A program made the translations under genes and the position numbers. Under the pieces are notes generated by a model, which was given only the letters and a program-made list of their open reading frames with translations, searched no databases and was not told the origin of the DNA. Shown here in pieces: positions 16,092 through 22,984 of a stretch of DNA of 27,853 bases (the first letter of the stretch is position 1; every line of letters begins with the position of its first letter). This DNA comes from an uncultured Coprococcus sp. (GTDB taxonomy: Bacteria > Bacillota > Clostridia > Lachnospirales > Lachnospiraceae). The stretch is from assembly GCA_900548315.1 (NCBI GenBank), contig URJU01000009.1:1-27853 (forward strand), in the 5' to 3' direction.

Positions 16092-17669
16092 CTACCTTTT
16101 CAGTATTGCATCCATGTCCTGCTCTGGTGCGGTTATGGGATTGAGATGGTAATTTTCTACCAGATAATTTATCACGGTCTCAGACATGAACGCAGGCAGT
16201 GTCGGTCCGATATATATGTTGCGCACGCCCAGCGACAGCAGGGTGAGAAGAATGCAGACGGCTTTCTGTTCGTACCATGACAGTACAAGGGTGAGTGGGA
16301 GATCGTTTATGCTGCAATTAAATGCATCGGCCAGAGCCAGGGCGACTTTGATTGCACTGTAGGAATCGTTGCACTGACCCATGTCGAGTATTCTTGGTAT
16401 ACCATCGATGTCACCGAGATCGAGATCATTGAAACGATACTTGCCACAGGCGAGGGTGAGGACAAGGGTGTCCATCGGAGTCTGCTTTACGAATTCGGTG
16501 TAATAGTTGCGTCCCGGATGTGCGCCGTCACAGCCTCCAACGAGGAAAATGTGCTTGATATGTCCGGCTTTTATGGCATCTATGATCTTGCCGGCCTGTG
16601 ACAGAACTGCGCTGTGGCCAAAGCCGGTTGTCAGCATGTGACCGCCGTTTATGCCACTCATGCTCCTGTCGTGTTCGTAGCCGCCAAGTTTTTGTGCGTG
16701 CTTGATCAGAGGGGTGAAATCTTTTTTGCCGGCTCTTGTGCCGGAAATGTGTACCATACCATCATAGCCAACAACCGATGTGGTGTAGATCCTGTCTTTG
16801 TAGCTTGGCCTTGGCGGCATGAGACAGTTTGTTGTAAAAAGCACTGGTGCGGGAATATTTTCAAATTCCGTCTGCTGGCTCTGCCATGCCGTTCCGAAGT
16901 TGCCCGCCAGATTGTGGTATTTGTTAAGCTCCGGGTAGCCGTGTGCAGGCAGCATCTCGCAGTGGGTGTATACATTTATCCCAGTTTTTTCAGTCTGCTC
17001 GAGTAGCTGTGACAGGTCGTTCAGGTCGTGACCGGAGACCACGATAAATGGCCCTTTTTTGATGTCAACATTTACTCTAGTAGGCACAGGATTGCCAAAT
17101 GATTCAGTGTTGGCTTTGTCCAGCAGCTCCATGCATTTGAAATTGACCTGGCCAAATTCCATGATGAGCTTTATCCATTCGGTGACGCTGTGCTCCATGT
17201 TCACCTCACAGAGTCCTTTGTAGAACCACTTCAGAACTTCATTATCTGTGTATCCGAGATTCATGGCATGATGGGCGTATGCCGCCATCCCTTTGAGTCC
17301 AAACAGCAGGGTGGAACGTAAGGATACTATATCTGTGTCGCCATCCCAGAGGTCGATCACCTGTATCTTTTCTGCCTCGGATCTGCTGATCTTGTTCTGC
17401 TCGTTCCTGACCCTTCCCATAAATTCTTTTATTGCACTGTCGTCAAAGTTTACATTTGTCAAGGTTGTGAAAAGTCCGTCTATGATAAGTCTGTCAGCGA
17501 GTGCACTGTGTTTATTCTCTTTTTTTGCGAGCACTGCAAGTCTTATAAGCTCGCACACAAGCTCGTCCTGTAGATTAGATGTGGATGGCTGCTTGCCGCA
17601 CACTCCTGTATTGACACAGGCAGAACCTCCCGCTGTCTGCTGACACTGAAAACAAAACATATTTGACAT
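16092..17669 (-). CDS. hcp: Hydroxylamine reductase / hybrid-cluster protein
   Basis: A 525-residue Hcp. The N-terminal cluster ligands are Cys6, Cys9, Cys18 and Cys24 in CFQCQQTAGGSACVNTGVCGK. Hybrid-cluster ligands lie in GHDLNDL (His), THCEMLPAHGYPEL (Cys/Glu region), FTTNCLMPPRPSYKDR (Cys), VGGCDGAHPGR (Cys) and LACGKYRFN (Cys). The family reduces hydroxylamine in vitro and acts as an NO reductase in nitrosative stress; it is cytoplasmic and oxygen sensitive. Its length is that of the compact anaerobe-type enzyme. AGGAGGT nine bases before the ATG supports the start. No hcr reductase gene is adjacent, so its electron donor is not evident. It converges on the sirtuin gene. Confidence 0.96.
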   Translation of the reverse strand: MSNMFCFQCQQTAGGSACVNTGVCGKQPSTSNLQDELVCELIRLAVLAKKENKHSALADRLIIDGLFTTLTNVNFDDSAIKEFMGRVRNEQNKISRSEAEKIQVIDLWDGDTDIVSLRSTLLFGLKGMAAYAHHAMNLGYTDNEVLKWFYKGLCEVNMEHSVTEWIKLIMEFGQVNFKCMELLDKANTESFGNPVPTRVNVDIKKGPFIVVSGHDLNDLSQLLEQTEKTGINVYTHCEMLPAHGYPELNKYHNLAGNFGTAWQSQQTEFENIPAPVLFTTNCLMPPRPSYKDRIYTTSVVGYDGMVHISGTRAGKKDFTPLIKHAQKLGGYEHDRSMSGINGGHMLTTGFGHSAVLSQAGKIIDAIKAGHIKHIFLVGGCDGAHPGRNYYTEFVKQTPMDTLVLTLACGKYRFNDLDLGDIDGIPRILDMGQCNDSYSAIKVALALADAFNCSINDLPLTLVLSWYEQKAVCILLTLLSLGVRNIYIGPTLPAFMSETVINYLVENYHLNPITAPEQDMDAILKR

Positions 17670-17820
17670 GTACCGTATACCTCCTGAAATATGAAACTAT
17701 CTGGGGAATGCCTGGTGACTGTATTGCGGAGATAATTGCTGTCAGTCTGTGGATTCCCTTCTAAGTAGAGTATGGACAGTGAACAGAAGTTTTATACTCA
17801 AATTTGCTAATGTATATCTG

Positions 17821-17834
17821 TGAAATAACATTCA
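17821..17834. promoter_or_regulatory. Possible Crp/Fnr-type palindrome upstream of hcp
   Basis: TGAAATAACATTCA is a TGAA-N6-TTCA palindrome about 150 bp upstream of the hcp start. Clostridial hcp genes are often controlled by Crp/Fnr-family HcpR, whose sites have such spacing. I found no convincing -35/-10 pair beside it. The gap 17670-18011 otherwise contains only the hcp ribosome site and palindromic copy 4. Confidence 0.25.
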
Positions 17835-17887
17835 AGGGTATAAAAAACTTTCACTGCTCAGATAGAGTCGTCCTGAGAAAAAATGGA

Positions 17888-17924
17888 GACGGAGGTGGGG
17901 ACGGAGGTACCTGTCCCCTCCGTC
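17888..17924 (-). repeat. Dispersed palindromic element, copy 4, partly degenerate
   Basis: GGGGACGGAGG at 17897-17907, then TACCTGTCCCCTCCGTC, is the reverse orientation of copy 5 with the last three Cs lost. An extra GACGGAGGT directly before it (17888-17896) makes a second, nested pairing with CCGTC at the end. It lies between hcp and the lemA remnant. Confidence 0.8.
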
Positions 17925-18042
17925 ATCACCTTCATTTGTGGGATGCGGAGTCGCCGGTTATATTGAGCAGATAAGTGCCGTCTTGCACGCATTTGACTGA
18001 AATTTTACGCGGTGCTGATAGTGGACAGACTGGCTCGCGCAC

Positions 18043-18327
18043 TTGAATTTGCAAATGAATCAGCTGAGTATCATGTCAGGAACTATGCGGATGGGACGCT
18101 TATGCCCGGAGTTGGCGGCGGGCAAGAATATAGAGGTTCTTCAGAACAGCTGCGCAAATGCGGAGGAGCACATCCAGGCGGCAAGAAGACTGTACAATGC
18201 AGGTGTGACAAATTATAACAATCTGTGTAGTCAGTTCCCTTCATCGGTGGTTGCAGCCATAACGGGTCACAATATAGTGGAGTATTTCAAGACTGATGCG
18301 GATAAGAGATCAGATGTGATATTTTAG
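18043..18327 (+). pseudogene. LemA family remnant (C-terminal part)
   Basis: From about 18100 the frame reads CPELAAGKNIEVLQ... AARRLYNAGVTNYNNLCSQFPSSVVAAITG, which matches the C-terminal half of LemA (the YNxxVxxYN and FPS motifs and a final YFKTDADKRSDV). The N-terminal membrane anchor and first helices of LemA are absent. Upstream codons in this frame contain TGA and TAG near 18000, and other frames show no clear LemA sequence. There is no good ribosome site. It is probably a truncated and decayed gene of about 75 recognisable residues. Confidence 0.65.
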
Positions 18328-18360
18328 CAGGAAATTCAGATATTTTTGTGCATAAAAAAA

Positions 18361-18434
18361 TCGGTGCGACGGGATTCGAACCCACGACCTCTTCGTCCCG
18401 AACGAAGCGCTCTACCAAGCTGAGCCACGCACCG
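18361..18434 (-). tRNA. tRNA-Pro (anticodon CGG)
   Basis: A 74-nt cloverleaf on the minus strand. The acceptor stem CGGTGCG/CGCACCG pairs perfectly, the D arm is GCTCAGCTTGGTAGAGC, and the anticodon arm CTTCG-TTCGGGA-CGAAG gives anticodon CGG. The T arm contains GGTTCGAATCC. CCA is not encoded. Seven Ts follow the 3' end and may serve as terminator. Confidence 0.96.
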
Positions 18435-18639
18435 ATTGTGTTATATTAACACTGCCATAATAGTATAAGAACATTCTGAAAAAAATGCAAGGAGTTTTCT
18501 AAATAAAATGCCAAGAAATATTTGCTCCCAGAAATCTTCGTGGCAATCTATATTCAGAATATCCTAAAAGCTATTTTGTGGAACTGATAATCTATCAATG
18601 GCAGAGTAGTAATCAGAAAGTAGTTGATATGAGGATAAA

Positions 18640-18894
18640 GTGCAGGTGGTGTATAGAATGAAATATATAGGGACGGACAGCAGGTATAGGATTAGACATC
18701 AGTATGGACTCAGCGAAGACCAGACGGTTCTTCTCTATGTTGGAAGACTGGCGAAAGAGAAGAATACCATTGAGATACTCAGATGCCAGAAGAGAGTGAG
18801 CAGATATGGTACAACACTCATGATAGTTGGGGATGGGCCATATAGGGCGGAGATAGAGGAACAGGTAAGAGAGCTGGTGCTTAAGGTTTGCTAG
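18640..18894 (+). pseudogene. Family 4 (GT-B) glycosyltransferase fragment
   Basis: About 65 residues match the start of the C-terminal nucleotide-sugar-binding domain of GT4 enzymes: IRHQYGLSEDQTVLLYVGRLAKEKNTIEIL, then LMIVGDGPYRAEIEEQV. The acceptor domain before it and the E(x7)E motif after it are missing, and the frame stops at TAG 18892-18894. The upstream bases hold no recognisable N-terminal part. It is a gene remnant in the decayed stretch around tRNA-Pro. Confidence 0.7.
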
Positions 18895-18944
18895 AGCGAA
18901 ACACGCTCAAATGACCTGTCATATGGAGCGTGCTTAATGAAGAG

Positions 18945-18992
18945 ATTCCTTATAGGAGTGAGGAGCCCCCTTGCTCTTATAAGGAATTTTTT
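18945..18992 (+). terminator. Terminator before the GntR operon
   Basis: ATTCCTTATAGGAG pairs with CTCTTATAAGGAAT (18974-18987, one wobble) over a 15-nt loop, followed by a T-run. It isolates the GntR promoter from upstream transcription. Confidence 0.8.
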
Positions 18993-19020
18993 AATAAAAT
19001 AATTTATTTTAAAAAATTTG

Positions 19021-19061
19021 TTGACAACACCACAACACTAGTGTACTATTCAACTAGTACA
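19021..19061 (+). promoter_or_regulatory. Promoter with embedded palindromic operator for the GntR-ABC operon
   Basis: TTGACA (19021-19026) and TACTAT (19044-19049) are 17 bp apart, an almost ideal promoter. Laid over the -10 is the perfect inverted repeat TGTACTA-N6-TAGTACA (19042-19061). A dimeric GntR protein bound there would block RNA polymerase, so this is the likely autoregulatory site of the gene at 19138. Confidence 0.75.
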
Positions 19062-19137
19062 GAGGTGCAGACACACAGAAATAGGTAGTATATCTCTGAC
19101 ATGTTCCGTAAGAGCAATACCAAGGAGGAGGTGTGTG

Positions 19138-19494
19138 ATGGAATTTAAGACGAATATCCCCATATATCTTCAGGTCATAGAGGATATAAAGCAGAAGATC
19201 ATAGCGGGCACACTGCCTTTGGGATCTAAGCTTCCGTCATCAAGAGAACTTGCCATAGAATACCAGATAAATCCGAATACTGCAGCGAGGATTTACAGCG
19301 AGATGGAGTCTATGGGGTTGTCCTATACCAGACGTGGAATAGGAACATTTGTGACGGAGGATGACAAGGTCATAGACGACCTGAAAAAGGAGAGAATAGA
19401 GGAAATCATACAGAGCTTTGATGAACAGCTCACCGGTATGGGATTTTCACAGGATGAGATCCTTGAGCTGCTAAAAGAACACTTTGGAAAGTAA
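19138..19494 (+). CDS. GntR-family regulator, YtrA subfamily
   Basis: A 118-residue winged-helix repressor. Residues 1-75 are the GntR DNA-binding domain (IPIYLQVIEDIKQKIIAGTLPLGSKLPSSRELA, then NPNTAARIYSEMESMGLSYTRRGIGTFV). The short helical tail (about 80-118) instead of a ligand-binding domain is typical of YtrA. Such repressors control the ABC genes they precede, often in answer to cell-wall-active peptides. AAGGAGG sits nine bases before ATG 19138; an in-frame GTG at 19135 is possible. It leads a four-gene run with an ATPase, a permease and a small membrane protein. Confidence 0.92.
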   Translation: MEFKTNIPIYLQVIEDIKQKIIAGTLPLGSKLPSSRELAIEYQINPNTAARIYSEMESMGLSYTRRGIGTFVTEDDKVIDDLKKERIEEIIQSFDEQLTGMGFSQDEILELLKEHFGK

Positions 19495-19525
19495 GAAGTA
19501 ATAAAAAAAGAAGGGAAATGATACA

Positions 19526-20212
19526 ATGTTAAAATGCGAACATCTGGTTAAGAAATATATCACGACCACAGCCATATCCGACCTGTCACTGGAGATTGAG
19601 CCGGGACATATATATGCGCTGCTCGGTCCGAATGGAAGTGGAAAGTCAACACTTATGAAGATCATAGCCGGTCTGGTCAAGCCGGATTCAGGAACTATCA
19701 CAATAGATGGAGTGCCTATGACGTACAGGTCAAAGAAAGACATAGCGTATATGCCGACGGAGGCTTTCTTCTTCGGATATATGAACTGTAAGGACATAGG
19801 AAAGTATTACAAAGATTTCTTTGATGACTTTGACTATGACAAATATATGGGACTGCTTGCTGAGATGGAGCTGAATCCTGATCAGAAGGCGAAGAGCATG
19901 TCTTCAGGAATGCTGGCAAAGCTCAAGATAGCGGTTACTCTGTCCAGAGACAGCAGGATCGTCATGCTTGATGAACCACTGAACGGAATAGACATCATAG
20001 CGAGAGAGAAGATCATCAGCACGATTGTCCGGAATATATCGGATGACACAGCCGTGCTCATGTCCAGCCACCTTGTGGATGAGCTTGAGAGGATAGTGGA
20101 TCACGCATTCTTTATCAAGAATGGCACCTGTGTGCTCCAGGGTGATGCAGAGGAGCTGCGAGTGAGCAGGGGCAAGTCGATAGTTGATATGTATAAGGAA
20201 ATATATGCATAG
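19526..20212 (+). CDS. ABC transporter ATP-binding protein (YtrB-like)
   Basis: A 228-residue ATPase. Walker A is LLGPNGSGKST, the signature is degenerate (MSSGMLAKLKIAVTLSRD), Walker B is IVMLDEPLNGID, and the H-loop lies in AVLMSSHLVDELE. A degenerate signature is usual in the YtrB/NatA-like exporters paired with GntR regulators. It starts 31 bp after the regulator and precedes the permease by 24 bp, so the three form one operon. Substrate is unknown; family context suggests export or resistance to membrane-active compounds. Confidence 0.9.
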   Translation: MLKCEHLVKKYITTTAISDLSLEIEPGHIYALLGPNGSGKSTLMKIIAGLVKPDSGTITIDGVPMTYRSKKDIAYMPTEAFFFGYMNCKDIGKYYKDFFDDFDYDKYMGLLAEMELNPDQKAKSMSSGMLAKLKIAVTLSRDSRIVMLDEPLNGIDIIAREKIISTIVRNISDDTAVLMSSHLVDELERIVDHAFFIKNGTCVLQGDAEELRVSRGKSIVDMYKEIYA

Positions 20213-20236
20213 TTAGATGAAGGAGAGATAGATATT

Positions 20237-21007
20237 ATGTTAAAGATGATGAAATATGAATACAGACGTGGAGTATTTCCACTTCTGGTGGTTATAACGG
20301 CTCTTGCGGCAGCAGAATTGCTGTTCCTGATTGGAATATTTGCAGAAAAAGATCTGCTAACTGGACTTGGTATCACCTTCCTTGTGCTGGGAGGCTGGGC
20401 TTCGTTTATGTTCGTCTTGATATATGGTGTTATAATATACAGTCAGGATCTGAAGAACAAGACTGGGTATATGGTGTTTATGACCCCGATTTCAAATTAC
20501 AAGATTATCGGCGCAAAGCTGCTTTCAATCCTGCTCACCGGTGCGACACTCGTGGCCTTTCTTGGACTGCTTATAGTTGTTGATTATAACCTGCTTAAGT
20601 CACATAACGGCGGTGTAGCTGGTGCTGAGATTGTGCTGGATGAAATTCTGGGGACAAGAGGATTATCAATAGGAAGTGTCATTGCAAATGTTGCAGGGTT
20701 CATAGTAGTAGCACTTATTCAATTCTATACAATGATCACTATAGCATACCTCGCAGTGTCACTGTCTTCAACAGTACTTCAGAACAAGAAGATAAAGGGC
20801 GTTGTCAGCTTTATACTTTTTGTGGCTCTTTATGCGATGGTGAGCTACATAGCATACAAGCTTCCGCACCTTGGGAAGAACGTGCAGGTGGAGACTATGC
20901 TTGACGCGATGTATAAGAACATACCGCAGCTTATTCTCTATGTTGTATGCATGATCGGCAGTTATATAGGAAGTGTGACACTGCTTACTAAGAAGATAAG
21001 CTTATAG
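20237..21007 (+). CDS. ABC-2 type permease partner
   Basis: A 256-residue integral membrane protein with about six helices: around residues 10-32, 37-62, 80-107, 140-172, 184-205 and 230-250. It resembles ABC-2/NatB-like permeases in topology, starting with a short cytoplasmic MLKMMKYEYRRG. AGGAG lies upstream of the ATG. It directly follows its ATPase, and the pair forms a complete exporter as a homodimer. I cannot assign a substrate. Confidence 0.85.
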   Translation: MLKMMKYEYRRGVFPLLVVITALAAAELLFLIGIFAEKDLLTGLGITFLVLGGWASFMFVLIYGVIIYSQDLKNKTGYMVFMTPISNYKIIGAKLLSILLTGATLVAFLGLLIVVDYNLLKSHNGGVAGAEIVLDEILGTRGLSIGSVIANVAGFIVVALIQFYTMITIAYLAVSLSSTVLQNKKIKGVVSFILFVALYAMVSYIAYKLPHLGKNVQVETMLDAMYKNIPQLILYVVCMIGSYIGSVTLLTKKISL

Positions 21008-21057
21008 GCGATATGCTGTAATATGAATGCGCGCGTGAAACGACAGGAGATATGAGG

Positions 21058-21246
21058 ATGAGGAATGGTGATGTGATGAAATATTTTAGATACCCGGTTA
21101 TAGGAGTCTGCACAGGAGTCATAGTAGTGCTTCTTGTACCTGTGGCTGTGTGTGGGATCTGTGCATATGGTGTGTGGCGGCTGCTCAATATGGTAACAGG
21201 CGGAAATAAAGAGCCACGCAGGACGATGATAAAGCAGAATTTATAA
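21058..21246 (+). CDS. Small single-pass membrane protein in the GntR-ABC operon
   Basis: A 62-residue protein with one strong transmembrane helix (about YPVIGVCTGVIVVLLVPVAV, extending to about residue 40) between a charged start and a basic tail (GGNKEPRRTMIKQNL). ATG 21058 is preferred because AGGAG at 21045-21049 is eight bases upstream; ATG 21052 would be too close. It begins 50 bp after the permease stop and ends before a strong hairpin, so it is probably the last gene of the operon. No family recognised. An accessory subunit of the transporter is possible but unproven. Confidence 0.6.
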   Translation: MRNGDVMKYFRYPVIGVCTGVIVVLLVPVAVCGICAYGVWRLLNMVTGGNKEPRRTMIKQNL

Positions 21247-21268
21247 ATGTATATTTTTAATCAATAAG

Positions 21269-21305
21269 ATAACCCGGAGTGAGAAAATGTCTCACTCCGG
21301 GTTAT
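21269..21305. terminator. Strong hairpin ending the GntR-ABC operon
   Basis: A perfect 16-bp stem pairs 21269-21284 with 21290-21305 over the loop AAATG. No long T-run follows on the plus strand, so termination may be imperfect. Its right edge touches the -35 of the next promoter. Confidence 0.6.
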
Positions 21306-21363
21306 TGACGTTCGGGGAGGAATCCTGTAGTATTTTCACTAGAGTTAGGCGAGGCTAACCGAA
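21305..21363 (+). promoter_or_regulatory. DUF3793 promoter with DtxR/IdeR-like operator
   Basis: TTGACG (21305-21310) and TAGTAT (21328-21333) are 17 bp apart. Twelve bases after the -10 is TTAGGCGAGGCTAACCGAA (21345-21363), which matches the DtxR/IdeR consensus TTAGGTTAGGCTAACCTAA at 16 of 19 positions and covers the expected transcription start region. A metal-bound DtxR-type repressor would block transcription there, suggesting derepression under iron limitation. An 8-bp perfect inverted repeat ACGTTCGG/CCGAACGT (21308-21315, 21359-21366) brackets the site. Confidence 0.6.
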
Positions 21364-21456
21364 CGTGGAAATGCTTTAAATCACTATTAAAAATGTGGGT
21401 TTGTATAGCATTTTCCTGTTATTCTCAAACACCTATTTGTCACAAGGAGGTTTTGT

Positions 21457-22131
21457 ATGAGTGAAAATACATGGGAGATCATGAAGGGCATGGAGCTCGG
21501 TGACGTGGAACTTCAGATGGCACTTCAGTGTGCACCAGTGATAACGGGCGTCAAGGTGTCAAATCTTCTGAACATAAAGCTCAGCGGATATCGTCAGATG
21601 GTGGAGATATTGAAGGACAGTGATATATGTATGTACACACTGGGAGCAACCTGTGGCAGGGTAAATGTATTTATCTACAATGCGGCAAAGCTCAGGGCAT
21701 TTGTCCAGAGGGATGATGTGCAAAGACTTATGTCTGAGCTGGGATATGAGGACATGGAGCTTTCTGAGATACTTGCGGTGTTTCGTGAAAAATATCAGAA
21801 GTACTTAAAGAGCAGAGGAAGATTCACCTCAAAACAACCGGCACAGGAAGATCAGGCTTGTGGCGATGGATCTCTTGGCAAGGAGTGGTTCCCACACGAG
21901 ATGGGCTTGCTGCTGGGATACCCGCCAGAGGATGTGGAGGGATTTATTCTGCAGAACGGAAGAAATGCACTTTGCTCCGGTTATTGGAAGGTATATGAGA
22001 ATGCTGAATCAAAGCGGAGAACATTTCATATATTTGAATGTGCGGAAGAGAGACTTATCCAATTTCTTTCAAATGGACTGCATATGAGAGATATCATGGG
22101 GATGTACACGGCGAGCAGAAACGCGGCATAG
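21457..22131 (+). CDS. DUF3793 family protein
   Basis: A 224-residue soluble protein I recognise as DUF3793-like from its N-terminal LQCAPVITGVKVSNLLNI segment and the paired FPHEMGLLLGYPPEDVEGFI and SGYWKVYENAESKRRTFHIFE segments. The function is unknown. Genes of this type are typically seen near flavodoxin and ferrous iron transport genes in Clostridia, and here a flavodoxin follows. It has cysteines at positions near 25, 54 and 64 and in the second half, but no clear metal-binding motif. AAGGAGG before ATG 21457 supports the start. The leader from about 21340 contains the operator hairpin GTTAG/CTAAC and a second inverted repeat GGAAATGCT...AGCATTTTCC. Confidence 0.8.
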   Translation: MSENTWEIMKGMELGDVELQMALQCAPVITGVKVSNLLNIKLSGYRQMVEILKDSDICMYTLGATCGRVNVFIYNAAKLRAFVQRDDVQRLMSELGYEDMELSEILAVFREKYQKYLKSRGRFTSKQPAQEDQACGDGSLGKEWFPHEMGLLLGYPPEDVEGFILQNGRNALCSGYWKVYENAESKRRTFHIFECAEERLIQFLSNGLHMRDIMGMYTASRNAA

Positions 22132-22261
22132 GATTTAGCTGATACAGGCATAGTATCCATATAATGAGTTCTTAATTATGCAGAGCACATTGAACGAAAT
22201 ATATGGAAAGATGCAGATAAACACAGTTTACAGGGATGTATAGGGTAAATCTCTATAACAT

Positions 22262-22370
22262 ATAATTTCATAAGGAGGGACCCACGTAAGTGGGAGGAAT
22301 CCTTGTGAAGTACGCAGACGCCGCGCGGAGCGCATTGAATGCGTCTGCTCCACATAATTTCATAAGGAGG
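22262..22370 (+). repeat. 17-bp direct repeats carrying the ribosome site, flanking a 75-bp palindromic insert
   Basis: ATAATTTCATAAGGAGG occurs at 22262-22278 and again at 22354-22370 just before the flavodoxin ATG. The 75 bases between (22279-22353) contain CCCAC-GTAA-GTGGG, GCAGACGC/GCGTCTGC (22314-22321 with 22341-22348) and GGAGC/GCTCC. The layout resembles a small insertion with a duplicated target, or a structured leader. The insert is open in the flavodoxin frame from GTG 22290, so a product with 29 extra residues is conceivable. The upstream stretch 22132-22261 holds no gene; a TATAAT at 22160-22165 lacks a good -35. Confidence 0.7.
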
Positions 22371-22376
22371 ATCAAC

Positions 22377-22808
22377 ATGAGCAAAATTAATATCGTATTC
22401 TGGACACAGGGCGGAAATACACAGATGATGGCAGAGGCTATCGCGGACGGCGTGAGAGAGGCCGGAAAGGAAGCGGAGGTAGTATTCGTAAGCAGCATCG
22501 CGCCCGATGTACTCAAGGATGAGCCGGTGTTTGCACTTGGATGCCCGGCTATGGGAGCTGAGGTTCTTGAGGAGGCTGAGATGGAGCCTTTCGTTGCTGA
22601 TGTAGAGGAATTTGCTTCAGGCAAGAAGATCGCACTCTTCGGTTCATATGGATGGGGAGACGGTGAATGGATGCGCGACTGGGAAGCGAGAATGCAGTCA
22701 GCAGGCGCAGAACTCGTAGGCGGAGCCGGACTTATGTGTCATGAGACACCTGACGCAGAAGGCCTTGAGGAGTGTAAGGAGCTCGGACGCCAGCTGGCAA
22801 ATGCCTAA
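22377..22808 (+). CDS. Flavodoxin
   Basis: A 143-residue FMN protein for low-potential electron transfer in the cytoplasm, often replacing ferredoxin when iron is scarce. The phosphate-binding loop is FWTQGGNTQMMAEAI (usually TxTGNT), the 60s loop is LGCPAMGAEVL, and GSYGWGDGEWMRDWEARM matches the conserved C-terminal loop. The length fits short-chain clostridial flavodoxins. ATG 22377 has AAGGAGG six bases upstream. An in-frame upstream GTG (22290) behind a duplicated ribosome site could give a longer form, but the extension is not flavodoxin-like. A strong terminator follows. Confidence 0.94.
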   Translation: MSKINIVFWTQGGNTQMMAEAIADGVREAGKEAEVVFVSSIAPDVLKDEPVFALGCPAMGAEVLEEAEMEPFVADVEEFASGKKIALFGSYGWGDGEWMRDWEARMQSAGAELVGGAGLMCHETPDAEGLEECKELGRQLANA

Positions 22809-22826
22809 TTGACGGACGGCACGGAC

Positions 22827-22885
22827 GATAAAAAATAACCATATATATGCAGTCACGTTCGGCATATATATGGTTATTTTTTATC
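22827..22885. terminator. Terminator downstream of flavodoxin
   Basis: A perfect 24-bp inverted repeat pairs 22827-22850 with 22862-22885 over an 11-nt loop, with an A-run on the left and T-run on the right, so it can act on both strands. Confidence 0.9.
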
Positions 22886-22910
22886 TGCGTGCCTGGCCGT
22901 GGGGATATAA

Positions 22911-22966
22911 AAAGAGCCGCTTGAGAAAATCTGTAATTTGAATGTGATTCTCTCAGGCGGTTCTTT
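22911..22966. terminator. Terminator of the YitT-like gene (bidirectional)
   Basis: 22911-22931 pairs with 22946-22966 as a 21-bp stem with two wobble pairs and one mismatch. A-rich sequence on the left and TTTTTT on the right allow termination of the minus-strand gene at 22985. Confidence 0.8.
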
Positions 22967-22984
22967 TTTGTGTTGAATTTGTTC

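Noticed and set aside
15900..16280. Open frame of 126 codons downstream of the sirtuin gene
   Set aside because: It runs through palindromic copies 2 and 3 and into the antisense of hcp; its residues derive from repeats, with no family signal.
14102..17924. CRISPR array suggested by several similar repeats
   Set aside because: The repeats are palindromic, unevenly spaced by hundreds to thousands of bases, in both orientations and separated by genes.
18012..18218. Open frame of 68 codons overlapping the lemA remnant
   Set aside because: Its C-terminal part is only the shifted frame of the LemA-like sequence; no family match in its own frame.
21308..21366. Riboswitch-like multi-stem leader before DUF3793
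   Set aside because: The left arm of the outer stem lies within the -35/-10 spacer of the best promoter, so it would not be transcribed from it. The inner hairpin is better explained as a DtxR-like operator.
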